Part shown: in pieces, positions 9,688 through 18,263 of the stretch
How the letters are laid out: each line of letters starts with the position of its first letter
How positions within the stretch are numbered: the stretch's first letter is position 1
Assembly: GCA_005791165.1 (NCBI GenBank)
Contig: SXXW01000033.1
Span: 1-64,000 of the forward strand
DNA from: Cytophagaceae bacterium
GTDB lineage: Bacteria > Bacteroidota > Bacteroidia > Cytophagales > Spirosomataceae
Direction: 5' to 3'
DNA: 64,000 bases
The notes under the pieces: model-generated
The model's input: the letters and a program-made list of their open reading frames with translations, nothing else
Databases searched by the model: none
What the model was told of the DNA's origin: nothing
Translations under genes and position numbers: made by a program

Positions 9688-11144
9688 GACCTTGGGTTTT
9701 TTTGGTTTTAAATTTTATTGTTTCCGTCTCTAAGGCTCAAGAAATGGTCACTTTAAATCTTAAAGACGATGGTTTCAGAGGGATTTGGTATTTTATTGGT
9801 AAAACTAACAACGAATATGTTCATAAATATAGCGGTGGTTTAGGCACTTATCCAGCTAATCATTATCCATTTTCAGTATATTCCGCGAAAGTGAACAAAA
9901 CCTTTTTTTGTTACGGAGGGGCGTCGAAAGACGCTAAGCCAAGCTTATTACACGAGGTGGCCTATTTTGATCATAAAACAAAATCGCTAAGCCGTCCCAC
10001 CATTGTTTTGAATAAGAATACAGATGATGCCCATGACAATCCGGTGATTAGTATTGACAAAGACGGCTATATTTGGCTATTTTCTACTTCGCATGGAGTA
10101 AATCGCCCGTCATATATCCACAAAAGTGTTAAACCTTTTGATATAGAAAAATTCGAGTTGGTAAAAGCAACATATTTTAAAGATGGTGAACAAAGACCTT
10201 TTGATAATTTTTCTTATTCACAAATATATTATGATAAAGAAAATGGATTTATGGGCTTTATGACTCACTATGATATAGGCGTGCTTAAATATGGTACAAA
10301 TAAACCTAGAAGAACCTCTGCTTTTATTACGAGTAAAGATGGCATTTCTTGGTCTGAATTAAAGGATATTGGTGCTATACAAGAAGGGCACTATCAATCT
10401 AGTGGTTATACAAAACTACCGAATGGTCAAGTGAAGTATGTCACTATTTTCAATTATCATCCTGATACAGAAAAGGGTGCCGGTTTAGATTTCAGAGCAA
10501 ATATCTACTACTTAGAAACCACAGATTTTGGTCGAAGTTGGCAAAATTGTAAAGGAGAAAATATGAATCTACCTTTAAAAACCGTTGTAAACCCAGCTTT
10601 GGTTCTTGACACACAGAAAGATAGAAAACTCGCTTACATCAATGATCTTGGTTTTGATGAAAAAGGAAATCCTATGTTTTCATATATTTCAAGTTTTGGG
10701 CCGGAACCAGGACCAGAAAATGGGCCTTACGAATTAAAAACTGCTTTTTTTAATGGGCAAGAGTGGCTCTACAAAAAAGTGGCTGATGTGGACCATAATT
10801 ATGACTTTGGCTCTTTGTATTATATTAATGGCCAATGGCGCTTATTAGCTCCGAAAGAAAATACACCTTTTGCATACAATACTGGTGGCGAGGTTCAACT
10901 TTGGAAATATGCCACAAAAAAAGCGAAATGGGAACTGTCAAATTCATTGACTAATAATAGTAACACGAACCATTCCTATCCTAGAAAACCCATTAATTAC
11001 CATGCTGATTTTCAGGCTTTTTGGGCAGATGGAAATCCACGAAAAGCCAGTAAATCATTTTTTTATATTTCCAATAATAAAGGAGAAGTTTTTCAATTAC
11101 CCTATCAGTTCAAGACTCAATTAGTTAAACTTTCGAAGCAATGA
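9678..11144 (+). CDS. BNR-repeat beta-propeller protein, possible PL24/PL25-like lyase
   Basis: The 488-residue protein has a signal peptide of about 20 residues (SKA before Q21) and then repeated beta-propeller blades of the BNR_4 type (for example SIDKDGYIWLFSTSHG, ITSKDGISWSEL, ETTDFGRSWQN). This fold is used by ulvan lyases of families PL24/PL25. Two histidines 20 residues apart (His119 in DDAHDNP, His139 in STSHG) and nearby Tyr residues are reminiscent of their active sites; that is an inference. The start overlaps the upstream lyase gene by 10 bases, so the two are co-translated. Alternatively it could be a non-catalytic glycan-binding propeller or a sialidase-like hydrolase. Confidence 0.75.
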   Translation: MEIRPWVFLVLNFIVSVSKAQEMVTLNLKDDGFRGIWYFIGKTNNEYVHKYSGGLGTYPANHYPFSVYSAKVNKTFFCYGGASKDAKPSLLHEVAYFDHKTKSLSRPTIVLNKNTDDAHDNPVISIDKDGYIWLFSTSHGVNRPSYIHKSVKPFDIEKFELVKATYFKDGEQRPFDNFSYSQIYYDKENGFMGFMTHYDIGVLKYGTNKPRRTSAFITSKDGISWSELKDIGAIQEGHYQSSGYTKLPNGQVKYVTIFNYHPDTEKGAGLDFRANIYYLETTDFGRSWQNCKGENMNLPLKTVVNPALVLDTQKDRKLAYINDLGFDEKGNPMFSYISSFGPEPGPENGPYELKTAFFNGQEWLYKKVADVDHNYDFGSLYYINGQWRLLAPKENTPFAYNTGGEVQLWKYATKKAKWELSNSLTNNSNTNHSYPRKPINYHADFQAFWADGNPRKASKSFFYISNNKGEVFQLPYQFKTQLVKLSKQ

Positions 11145-11297
11145 AAAAATTACCTTTGCCTAGCTTTTTGACTAAATGGGTTGGTAAGCAGATACAGCGA
11201 GATTGATTTCCCTTTTAGATTGATCAAATTACAAGCAGAATATCATTTAAAAAATTAATTTTTTGAGACTAAAAAGGCTCTTATAATCGAACAAAAA

Positions 11298-13490
11298 ATG
11301 AAAAAAATCAAAATCACACTTTTACTGATCCTACTAGTTCAACAATTGGGAATGGCCCAAACTAACGACCTTGTTACCATCAAAAAAAGGGTCATTGAAG
11401 AGTTATTTTTAATCAAACCTGATGATAAAGTTATTGAAGTAATATTGTCAAAACTTAATGAGGACGGCAGCTTTAATGATATTAATTATACTGATCTCAG
11501 CCGAACAGCAAGTTTCCCACATGGACAACATACCAACAATTTAGCTAGTATGGGCAAGGCTTTCAACACCAAATCTTCCGTGTTTTATCAAAGTGAAAAA
11601 GTAAAAAGTAGTGTTATAAAAGGCCTAGAGTTTTGGGTAAAAAATGATTTTGTAGGTGATAATTGGCATGATAATCAAATAACTACGCCAACCAATCTAG
11701 TAAATTTGATGCTTGCCATGGGAAATGATTTACCTAAAGAGTTGGTAAACAAAGCACAGCCGATGATTAATAGGGCCAATATGGGCGCCTCTGGTGCTCG
11801 TCCAAGTGGCGATAGAATTGTAATAGCTGGTTTAGTGGCCAAGAATTGCCTGTTTTTGGGAAAAGACGCAGCATTTGACGACATAATAAAAATAATAGCC
11901 GATGAAATGAAATTTTCTACGGGCCAAAGAGGTATTCAGCACGATTATAGTTTTCACCATAGGCCAGACAGGGTGAATAACACCGACTCTTATGGTTATG
12001 GTAAATTTGCCAATGCCTTTGGCGAATGGTCGCTATACGTAGCTGGAACAATATATAAATTTCCCATTGAAAAAATAAATATGCTAATAGACTATTACCT
12101 TGACGGCATTTACAAACAGCAAGTATATGGTGTGTATGATGACGTGTCGGTCAAAAATAGAAGTATTGCAGGTAAAACTTTGTTTAAACCCAAAGATACG
12201 CGTGAAATTGAAAGGTTGTTGGTTAGCACGAGTTATCGTAAAAAAGAACTAGAAGAAATAATAAAATTGAGAAAAGGTGCAGGTAGTCCCACTCAATCTT
12301 TTGCTAAGTTTTTTTGGCAAACAGAACATTTTGTATTTCAGAGACCAGAGTTTTATACCTCCGTAAGAATGTTTTCAACTAGAAATCGAAACATGGAAGA
12401 GCCTTACAATGGTCCCGGAAAAACTACTCACCACCGAGCTGATGGTACCAACTATTTGGTTTTGAAAGGAGATGAATATCATAATATTTGGGCGGCTTAC
12501 GACTGGCAGAAAATATCCGGCACGACCACAATGCAAAAACCTGCACTGCCGGACGCCACTCAGATTCAAAAAGATGGTTTAACAAATTTTGTAGGTGCGG
12601 TAACCGACGGCCTTTATGGAGCAGTTGCTTTTGACTTTAAAAGTCCGCATGATATGTTAGAGACTAAAAAATCTTGGTTCTTTTTTGATAAAGAATATGT
12701 TTGCCTCGGGGCAGGTATAAAGCCAAAATCTAACCTACCTGTGGCCACCACTGTGAATCAAGTTTTATTAAAAAGCGATGTAAACATCAAGCAAAATGGA
12801 GCGATAAAAATACTTCCCAATGGCAATAGATTAGCTGAAAATGTAAAGTGGGTCCATCAAGATAATGTGGGGTACCTGTTTCCTACATCTACCACGATAC
12901 ATATTTCTAACCAGACAGAAACTGGCCGTTGGTCAGACCTTACCGACCAAAAAAATATAAGTAAAGAGCTAGTAAGCACTAATATTTTCAAACTTTGGTT
13001 TAACCATGGGGATAAAATTAATGAAACCGATATTCATGGAAGCCGAATAATGAAGAATAGGCCAATATATGAATACATTGTAGTGCCTAATGTAAGTGTT
13101 GAAAATTTGGACGAAACTAGCCAAAATAATAGAGGAATTGAAATCTTATCTAATACTGAGGATCTTCAGGTAGTCAAGCACCATATCTTGGGTCAGGTGC
13201 AATTAGCCTTTTACAAAGCTGGTGAAATAGTCATAGATAAGGGGAAAAAAGTAAAAATGGAAAGCCAAGGCATGGCGCTTTTAAAAATTAAAAATGGAAA
13301 AATTGCTGAGTTGACCCTTGCTGACCCTTCCAGAAATTTGAATAAAATCATGATTACTTTGCCAGGCATTTATACCTTAAAAAGGGAAGGGGTGTTAACT
13401 CTTCCCAATGCAAAAAGTGAACATACCATCTTTATTGTCGACCTACCTCAAGGAGTGTTTTTAGGAAAAAGTGTTCATGTAAAGTTATAA
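11298..13490 (+). CDS. Polysaccharide lyase family 8 (chondroitin AC/hyaluronate/xanthan lyase type)
   Basis: This is a 730-residue secreted lyase with a signal peptide (cut near GMAQ, residue 20). The N-terminal alpha/alpha toroid carries NWHDNQITTP (122-131), matching the conserved PL8 NWW/H-D segment, SGARPSGDRIVIAG (165-178) and GIQHDYSFHHRPDR (212-225) with a nearby SYGYG, the usual His/Tyr catalytic region. The central beta-sandwich starts around 350 with MFSTRNRNMEEPYNG and HHRADGTNYLVLKGDEY followed by the ISGTTT motif. PL8 enzymes cleave hyaluronan, chondroitin or xanthan by beta-elimination. The specificity here is unknown. It is separated from the previous gene by 153 bases. Confidence 0.88.
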   Translation: MKKIKITLLLILLVQQLGMAQTNDLVTIKKRVIEELFLIKPDDKVIEVILSKLNEDGSFNDINYTDLSRTASFPHGQHTNNLASMGKAFNTKSSVFYQSEKVKSSVIKGLEFWVKNDFVGDNWHDNQITTPTNLVNLMLAMGNDLPKELVNKAQPMINRANMGASGARPSGDRIVIAGLVAKNCLFLGKDAAFDDIIKIIADEMKFSTGQRGIQHDYSFHHRPDRVNNTDSYGYGKFANAFGEWSLYVAGTIYKFPIEKINMLIDYYLDGIYKQQVYGVYDDVSVKNRSIAGKTLFKPKDTREIERLLVSTSYRKKELEEIIKLRKGAGSPTQSFAKFFWQTEHFVFQRPEFYTSVRMFSTRNRNMEEPYNGPGKTTHHRADGTNYLVLKGDEYHNIWAAYDWQKISGTTTMQKPALPDATQIQKDGLTNFVGAVTDGLYGAVAFDFKSPHDMLETKKSWFFFDKEYVCLGAGIKPKSNLPVATTVNQVLLKSDVNIKQNGAIKILPNGNRLAENVKWVHQDNVGYLFPTSTTIHISNQTETGRWSDLTDQKNISKELVSTNIFKLWFNHGDKINETDIHGSRIMKNRPIYEYIVVPNVSVENLDETSQNNRGIEILSNTEDLQVVKHHILGQVQLAFYKAGEIVIDKGKKVKMESQGMALLKIKNGKIAELTLADPSRNLNKIMITLPGIYTLKREGVLTLPNAKSEHTIFIVDLPQGVFLGKSVHVKL

Positions 13491-13747
13491 TTCATCATTT
13501 ATGTTGATTTTTGATTTTAAATATACAAGGAAAAGACGATGAAAAGCTCCTTCCAATAAGAGATGCATTTGAATTAACAATCATGTTATCAACACGGAAA
13601 AGTTAGATCTGAAAGATGAAAGCAGTTTTTGTTATTCCGGTTTCGCTGGTAATTTTTTATGCAATAACAAAAAATATGCCCTACTAATGTATCGCCAACA
13701 TACCATTGTTAAAGCTGTTTTAATCTTAAATTTTAATATGTAAAATA
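13491..13747. other. Intergenic spacer inside the PUL
   Basis: About 257 bases between the PL8 gene and the next lyase. I see no ORF of note, no clear promoter match and no strong hairpin. Confidence 0.5.
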
Positions 13748-15670
13748 ATGATGAAAGTTTTGATTTTTTGCCTTATAATTTCAATTTCTGGCTTTTCACA
13801 GGTAAGCGAAAGGAATATTTTGTCTCAGAAATATTCGTTAGAATTTGTTTCTAAAAATTTGATTCCCCACAATGAATGGAAGCCATATCCGAAAACGAAT
13901 CAGGAATGGCAGGCTATTTTGACTCCCGTGCAAATTGATGAAATAATCAAAATTGCGGAAAACTTTTTGAATAGCCCTATTGCCGAAATTACTGGCTCTA
14001 TGGCTATGGATTTTGTTCGGTCTGGAGATAGGGAAAATCACGGAAAGGCATCTTATGGTCGTAGAAACCATTTGGTGCCATTGATTATAGCTGAAAGTAT
14101 TGAAAATAAAGGACGATTCACCGAAAAGATTTTTAACCTTATATGGGCTATTTGTGAGGAAAGTTATTGGGGTGTACCCGCCCATATTCGTAGTACTGGG
14201 CTACCCGATATTGAAAACCCTGTTGTTGATTTATTTGCCGCTGAAACTGCCGCAGTATTAGGTTTAGCTGACTATTTGATCGGTGAAAAAATGGACAACA
14301 TTAATCATTTAATCAGAAAAAGAATTTATTTTGAAACGAATAGAAGGGTTTTGCAACCCATTAAAAAATGGGAAAATTATTTTTACCTAAGTCGCACAAA
14401 ACCAGTCAATAATTGGAATCCGTGGATCATTTCAAACCTTTTGATGGCCAATTTATTTTTGGAAAAAAATGAAACTAGGAGGGCGGAAAATGTAAAAGAT
14501 TATTTATTTCATTTAGATGCCTACTTAAATAGTTTAGGTGATGATGGTGGTTGCAATGAGGGTCCTACTTATTGGTTTCATGCTGGGGCTTCTGTATTTG
14601 ACTTTCTCGAAATTATGAAAAGCGTTTCTAAAGGAAAAATCAATATTTATCATGAGCCTTTGATAAAAAATATGGCTTCCTATGTATATAAAATGCACAT
14701 TTCTAATACTTATTTTGTGAATTTTGCTGATGCAGATCCAAAAATTGAGGACCCCGATGGCTTGCTGCTTTATCGGTTTGGAAAGGCAATTGACGACGAG
14801 AAAATGATAGCAATGGGGCAATGGGCATTTTATAAGTTTAATCAAGAAATGACTGTTCCGGGAAGAAATTCAATGCGAGTGATGGAAAACCTGATGTATA
14901 GAAATAAAATTCCCATGCAGACCGGACAGTATCAACCCAGCGGAACTTATTATATTGCAGATATTCAGGTACTTAGTTCAAGAACAAAACAAGACTTATT
15001 CTTGGCGACACATGGGGGACACAATGCCGAAAGTCATAACCATAATGATGTGGGGGACTTTATTGTATATGCTAATGGAGAACCTATAATAATCGACCCT
15101 GGTCGTGGAAATTATACAGCTCGCACCCAAACACAACGTTACGACTTATGGTATACGCAGTCAAACTATCATAATCTACCCATCATCAATGGTATCGGGC
15201 AAAGAGTTGGGCGAGAATTTGAGGCAAAAGAGGTTAAATCTATTGTCAATGAAAGTGAAGCAACGTTAAAAATGAATATTGCCTCAGCCTATGAAAAAGA
15301 AGCAAAAGTTCAATCTTGGAATCGCTCAATAAGCTTAAATCATCAGAAAAATAGGGTTGAAATTTTGGAAGATTATGTTTTAATCGATAGACCAATTTCA
15401 TTGCAGCAAGTATTCATGACGGTATGTAAAATTAATATAGATACACCGGGTACCATTGTACTTGAAGCTGAGCATTCAAAATTTGAGATTAGCTATGACC
15501 CAAAACTTTGGAAGCCAAGCATTGAACTAGCCTCTACAGAAGGCATGGAATATAAAAAATTTAAAACTAATTGGGGTGGCAAGCCAGTTTCCAGAATAAT
15601 TCTTGAAAATAAAACCCTCAAGCAAAAAGGTAAGTATGGATTTGTGGTGAAAGAGTTATCTAGTAAATAA
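13748..15670 (+). CDS. Heparinase II/III-type polysaccharide lyase (second)
   Basis: A 640-residue secreted protein with a short signal peptide (about 1-17, GFSQ). The toroid domain shows CEESYWGVPAHI (136-147), NNWNPW (221-226) and CNEGPTYWFHAG (269-280). The beta domain carries SHNHNDVGDFIVYANG (429-444) and IDPGRGNYTA, the signature of heparinase II/III-like proteins. It is not a close copy of the first lyase: motif wording differs throughout, so it probably makes a different cut. Two ATG codons are adjacent (13748 and 13751) and the first is taken. It is the last gene of the PUL as seen here. Confidence 0.86.
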   Translation: MMKVLIFCLIISISGFSQVSERNILSQKYSLEFVSKNLIPHNEWKPYPKTNQEWQAILTPVQIDEIIKIAENFLNSPIAEITGSMAMDFVRSGDRENHGKASYGRRNHLVPLIIAESIENKGRFTEKIFNLIWAICEESYWGVPAHIRSTGLPDIENPVVDLFAAETAAVLGLADYLIGEKMDNINHLIRKRIYFETNRRVLQPIKKWENYFYLSRTKPVNNWNPWIISNLLMANLFLEKNETRRAENVKDYLFHLDAYLNSLGDDGGCNEGPTYWFHAGASVFDFLEIMKSVSKGKINIYHEPLIKNMASYVYKMHISNTYFVNFADADPKIEDPDGLLLYRFGKAIDDEKMIAMGQWAFYKFNQEMTVPGRNSMRVMENLMYRNKIPMQTGQYQPSGTYYIADIQVLSSRTKQDLFLATHGGHNAESHNHNDVGDFIVYANGEPIIIDPGRGNYTARTQTQRYDLWYTQSNYHNLPIINGIGQRVGREFEAKEVKSIVNESEATLKMNIASAYEKEAKVQSWNRSISLNHQKNRVEILEDYVLIDRPISLQQVFMTVCKINIDTPGTIVLEAEHSKFEISYDPKLWKPSIELASTEGMEYKKFKTNWGGKPVSRIILENKTLKQKGKYGFVVKELSSK

Positions 15671-16074
15671 TACATTGATAATCAATTTTATACTGTTTGT
15701 AAGCCTTTGTCAGGTTTATCTAAATGGTCATGATACCATTAAGTTTTTTACCCTGTAAATCGAAAGCGAAATTAGACTGATAGCGGCAACTTTATGAATG
15801 GTTTAATTTTAAAACAAAACTAGATCTCGACCGAAATCTCGACTCGTGCTATGCAATTGGCTATCGCTCTCATTATATGAAGGAATACCTATTTTTGATA
15901 TTCATTCTGATGTATTTAATGGTTGAGTTATAGGTTTGAACAAATAAAAATCTCATTAATATCTTATAGAATTAATATATTCTAATTTTTATGATTTATT
16001 CTATAGGAGTGTGGTGAGTTAAAATCAGTCTCTTGTGCTCTTTTGTTTGCTGCTATGGAATGAAGGTGTTTGCT
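15671..16074. other. Non-coding stretch downstream of the PUL
   Basis: About 400 bases of AT-rich DNA with stops in all frames and no recognisable gene, RNA or strong terminator. It may be decayed DNA between the PUL and the tRNA-Val boundary. Confidence 0.5.
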
Positions 16075-16257
16075 TTATTTCAGTTGGGTCGTATCCACAC
16101 GGCTAGGGGTATCTTCCCCGGATATAATACTCGTTGCGTAAAACTTCCCAGTGTTCTGGGATTGAACAAGCTCTAGTCCTCCTGAGAGTTTAAGAAGGAC
16201 AAATGTTTGGCCACTCGTTGAGTTGACCTTTTCCATGTAATCTGATACAATTACCAT
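16075..16257 (-). CDS. Small hypothetical protein (60 residues), possibly a truncated mobile-element accessory protein
   Basis: The ORF reads MVIVSDYMEKVNSTSGQTFV and onward, with a central VQSQNTGKFYAT. I recall similar small proteins with a VQSxxTGxFYATxRK segment in Bacteroidota mobile elements, but cannot verify it. Such proteins usually continue past this point in a different way, so the C-terminus (SIISGEDTPSRV) may be frameshifted or eroded. It lies alone in more than 1 kb of otherwise gene-free DNA. Chance ORF remains possible. Confidence 0.4.
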   Translation of the reverse strand: MVIVSDYMEKVNSTSGQTFVLLKLSGGLELVQSQNTGKFYATSIISGEDTPSRVDTTQLK

Positions 16258-16289
16258 AGCGTTAAATGTTTAAAAATGAAATAATGCTA

Positions 16290-16380
16290 GGCTAGAATTA
16301 GCCCAGGGGGAGACACTCGCCTGCCCAGAGCCTGGGAGGGGTTGCAGTCTGGAGTACCCTTAAAGGGGGGATACATGGAA
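16290..16380. other. GC-rich, inverted-repeat-containing segment
   Basis: In an AT-rich neighbourhood this segment is rich in G and C runs. It holds short palindromic parts, for example GGCTA/TAGCC near 16295 and CCCAG-AGC-CTGGG at 16324-16336. It lies immediately upstream of the 60-residue ORF on the minus strand. No RNA family is recognised. Confidence 0.35.
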
Positions 16381-16382
16381 AA

Positions 16383-16414
16383 TTTTAGGATTTTAGAATT
16401 TTAGAATTTTAGAA
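16383..16414. repeat. Octamer tandem repeat (TTTTAGAA x4)
   Basis: Four consecutive 8-base units: TTTTAGGA followed by three TTTTAGAA. It lies in non-coding DNA. Confidence 0.8.
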
Positions 16415-16589
16415 TTTGGGGAATGATAATAATTCAAAACAAGAGAATGGGAAACTTCTTGAATCAAGCCTCTATTAATGCTATATTAATTTAATGGAAG
16501 AGGAAATAGGGAAGATGATAAAATAGGTAAAATATTACCGATGGGTTACACGCCCTCTTTTTCATCTATAAATGCAATAAATCAAAGCG

Positions 16590-16658
16590 TTTGTAATTGA
16601 GAGTAAACAGAAGTAAACGAGAGTATTAATTAAAAACTTGTACCTATGTTGTACCTGT
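16590..16658. repeat. Short direct repeats beside tRNA-Val, possible attachment region
   Basis: AGTAAAC occurs twice separated by three bases (near 16601-16617) and GTACCT twice separated by five bases (near 16640-16656). Closely spaced direct repeats next to a tRNA 3' end are typical of integrase arm- or core-site regions. No integrase gene is in the window, so this is an inference. Confidence 0.35.
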
Positions 16659-16660
16659 AA

Positions 16661-16694
16661 AACAAAAATGCCTATAAATCATTGATTTACAGGC
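16661..16694 (-). terminator. Intrinsic terminator of tRNA-Val
   Basis: On the minus strand a stem of up to 12 bp (16670-16681 with 16683-16694, one G-U pair, inner pairs open as the loop) is followed by TTTTTGTTTT. It lies about 20 bases past the tRNA 3' end. Confidence 0.6.
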
Positions 16695-16712
16695 ACTTAA
16701 AGTTATTGTATG

Positions 16713-16788
16713 TGGTCCCACTAGGATTCGAACCTAGGACCCCCTGCTTGTAAGGCAGGTGCTCTGAACCAGCTGAGCTATAGGAACA
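16713..16788 (-). tRNA. tRNA-Val (anticodon TAC)
   Basis: The minus strand folds into a 76-base tRNA. The anticodon arm is CCTGC-CTTACAA-GCAGG with anticodon TAC (Val), the T arm is CTAGG-TTCGAAT-CCTAG and the D arm is GCTC/GAGC. CCA is not encoded. The acceptor stem is imperfect: 5' GTTCCTA against 3' TGGGACC gives a T-C mismatch at pair 2-71 and a G-U at pair 6-67. The expected 5' strand would be GGTCCCA. Either the 5' strand mutated or the 3' half was replaced by an integrating element. Confidence 0.93.
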
Positions 16789-16934
16789 TTCCGCTGAATG
16801 GGATTGCAAATATCCGAAATTATTTATTTTTATCCAAGTAGGACACAGAAAAAAATGGATATTTTTGCGCCAACAACCTTTCTTTTGATTTTTTGAACGA
16901 AAGAACGCATCTTTGTAGACACATATAATATCCC

Positions 16935-17750
16935 ATGGATCAACTTCTTAGCCTCGATAACTTAATCAGTTTACTGACCCTTACTTTTTTAGAAATTGTC
17001 CTGGGAATAGATAATATAATTTTCATTTCGATCACCGCAGCCCGTTTACCGAAACAAGATCAAGCCAAAGCCCGTAACATAGGTTTAATTCTCGCTATGG
17101 TCTTTAGAATTGTCTTGCTTTTTGGTATATCTATTCTTATATCACTCCAAAAACCCTTTGCCCACTTTCATTATACCTACTTCAATGCCGCCCCCAACGG
17201 ACAATCGATCATTCTGTTTGTAGGAGGTCTCTTCCTACTATACAAAGCCAGTAATGAAATATTCATGAAGCTAGAAGGGGAGGAGGAGCACTTGAGTAGC
17301 AACACCCAAAAGAAAATCAACAGCATCGGTACCATCGTGACGCAAATCGCCCTCATCAACCTAGTCTTTTCCATCGACTCCATTCTGACCGCCATAGGCC
17401 TATCCGATAATATGTGGGTGATGATCATCGCCGTAGTGGCTTCTGCCATTATCATGATGGCTTTCTCAGGACCTGTTGGCCGTTTTGTCAACGATCACCC
17501 TTCTTTGCAAGTATTGGGCCTGTCTTTCCTCATTATGATCGGTTTCATGCTTATTGCCGAAGCCAGCCACGGCTCTGAACTCAGTATCCTGGGTAATACC
17601 ATCGGGCAAATCCCCAAAGGTTACCTCTACTTCTCCATCGCCTTCTCGCTGTTTGTTGAGTTTATTAATATCCAAATGAAAAAGAAATCAACCAAATCCA
17701 TCGAAATTCACGACATCAAAAACCAAGCTGAAAAAGACGGAATTATTTGA
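16935..17750 (+). CDS. terC: TerC-family integral membrane protein
   Basis: A 271-residue multi-pass membrane protein of the TerC/Alx family, whose members are linked to metal (manganese) export or tellurite resistance. The family hallmarks are two repeated acidic motifs in membrane helices: FLEIVLGIDNIIFIS (about 18-32) and NLVFSIDSILTAIG (about 140-153). About seven hydrophobic segments are visible. The last 20 or so codons are hydrophilic (KSIEIHDIKNQAEKDGII) and overlap, in another frame, an antitoxin remnant. The natural C-terminus may therefore have been replaced by recombination. Confidence 0.9.
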   Translation: MDQLLSLDNLISLLTLTFLEIVLGIDNIIFISITAARLPKQDQAKARNIGLILAMVFRIVLLFGISILISLQKPFAHFHYTYFNAAPNGQSIILFVGGLFLLYKASNEIFMKLEGEEEHLSSNTQKKINSIGTIVTQIALINLVFSIDSILTAIGLSDNMWVMIIAVVASAIIMMAFSGPVGRFVNDHPSLQVLGLSFLIMIGFMLIAEASHGSELSILGNTIGQIPKGYLYFSIAFSLFVEFINIQMKKKSTKSIEIHDIKNQAEKDGII

Positions 17751-17874
17751 TGCGCTCAAAAGCGCAATTAATGAAGGTATTGAAAGTGGATTGGTGAAAA
17801 ATTTCAATCCTAATGTACATCTTATGTCTTTGAAAGCTAAAAAAAGAAATATCATTACTAAAGTTTCATTATAA
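17731..17874 (+). pseudogene. Remnant of a ParD-type antitoxin (C-terminal part)
   Basis: In the frame that ends at TAA 17872-17874 the translation reads KKTELFDALKSAINEGIESG and then LVKNFNPNVHLMSLKAKK. This matches the usual ParD antitoxin tail (ALxxxIxEGxESGxVxxFxPxxHLxxLK). The DNA-binding N-terminus is missing: an in-frame stop at 17677-17679 lies within terC, no plausible start exists, and the first codons overlap the end of terC in a different frame. No ParE toxin follows. Confidence 0.6.
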
Positions 17875-17886
17875 CGAAACTTTAGT
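17857..17886 (+). promoter_or_regulatory. Inverted repeat upstream of higBA, probable autoregulatory operator
   Basis: ACTAAAGTTTC (17857-17867) and GAAACTTTAGT (17876-17886) form a perfect 11-bp inverted repeat with an 8-base spacer. A weak -7-like TATCTTTA overlaps its right edge, 29 bases before the toxin ATG. HigA-type antitoxins bind such palindromes to repress their own operon. Confidence 0.55.
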
Positions 17887-17914
17887 ATCTTTAGCCCTTT
17901 GATCTGGGTAATCA

Positions 17915-18250
17915 ATGGACAAGTTTTTTGAAATCTTATTTTTAGATGAGACATTTGAATTTTTGAAAAATTTGGATCGTAAACACTACGAAAAAATACT
18001 GTATAATATTCGTAAATCTCAGTTAGAACATAATCCGGAACTTTTTAAAAAACTATCGGATGATATTTGGGAATTTAGAACACTGTATCAGGGGCTTCAA
18101 TATAGATTATTGGCCTTTTGGGATAAGACTTCAGCAAATGGCACCTTGGTGGTTTCAACACATGGATTTATTAAAAAAACAAGCAAAGTTCCAGACCATG
18201 AATTTCAAAAAGCGGTAAAGATTAGAGCAAAATATATGGCAGATAAGTAA
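17915..18250 (+). CDS. higB: HigB/RelE-type toxin (phage-derived Gp49-like family)
   Basis: This 111-residue protein of the RelE/HigB ribosome-dependent mRNase superfamily has the family pattern FLKNLDRKHYEKILYNIRK, then LFKKLSDDIWEFRTLYQGLQYRLLAF and a C-terminal VVSTHGFIKKTSKVP. The WEFR and GFIKK segments match PF05973-type toxins. It is encoded first, 13 bases before its XRE antitoxin: the reversed (toxin-first) order is typical of higBA. Length is normal and the frame is intact. Confidence 0.88.
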   Translation: MDKFFEILFLDETFEFLKNLDRKHYEKILYNIRKSQLEHNPELFKKLSDDIWEFRTLYQGLQYRLLAFWDKTSANGTLVVSTHGFIKKTSKVPDHEFQKAVKIRAKYMADK

Positions 18251-18263
18251 AATATACACGAAA

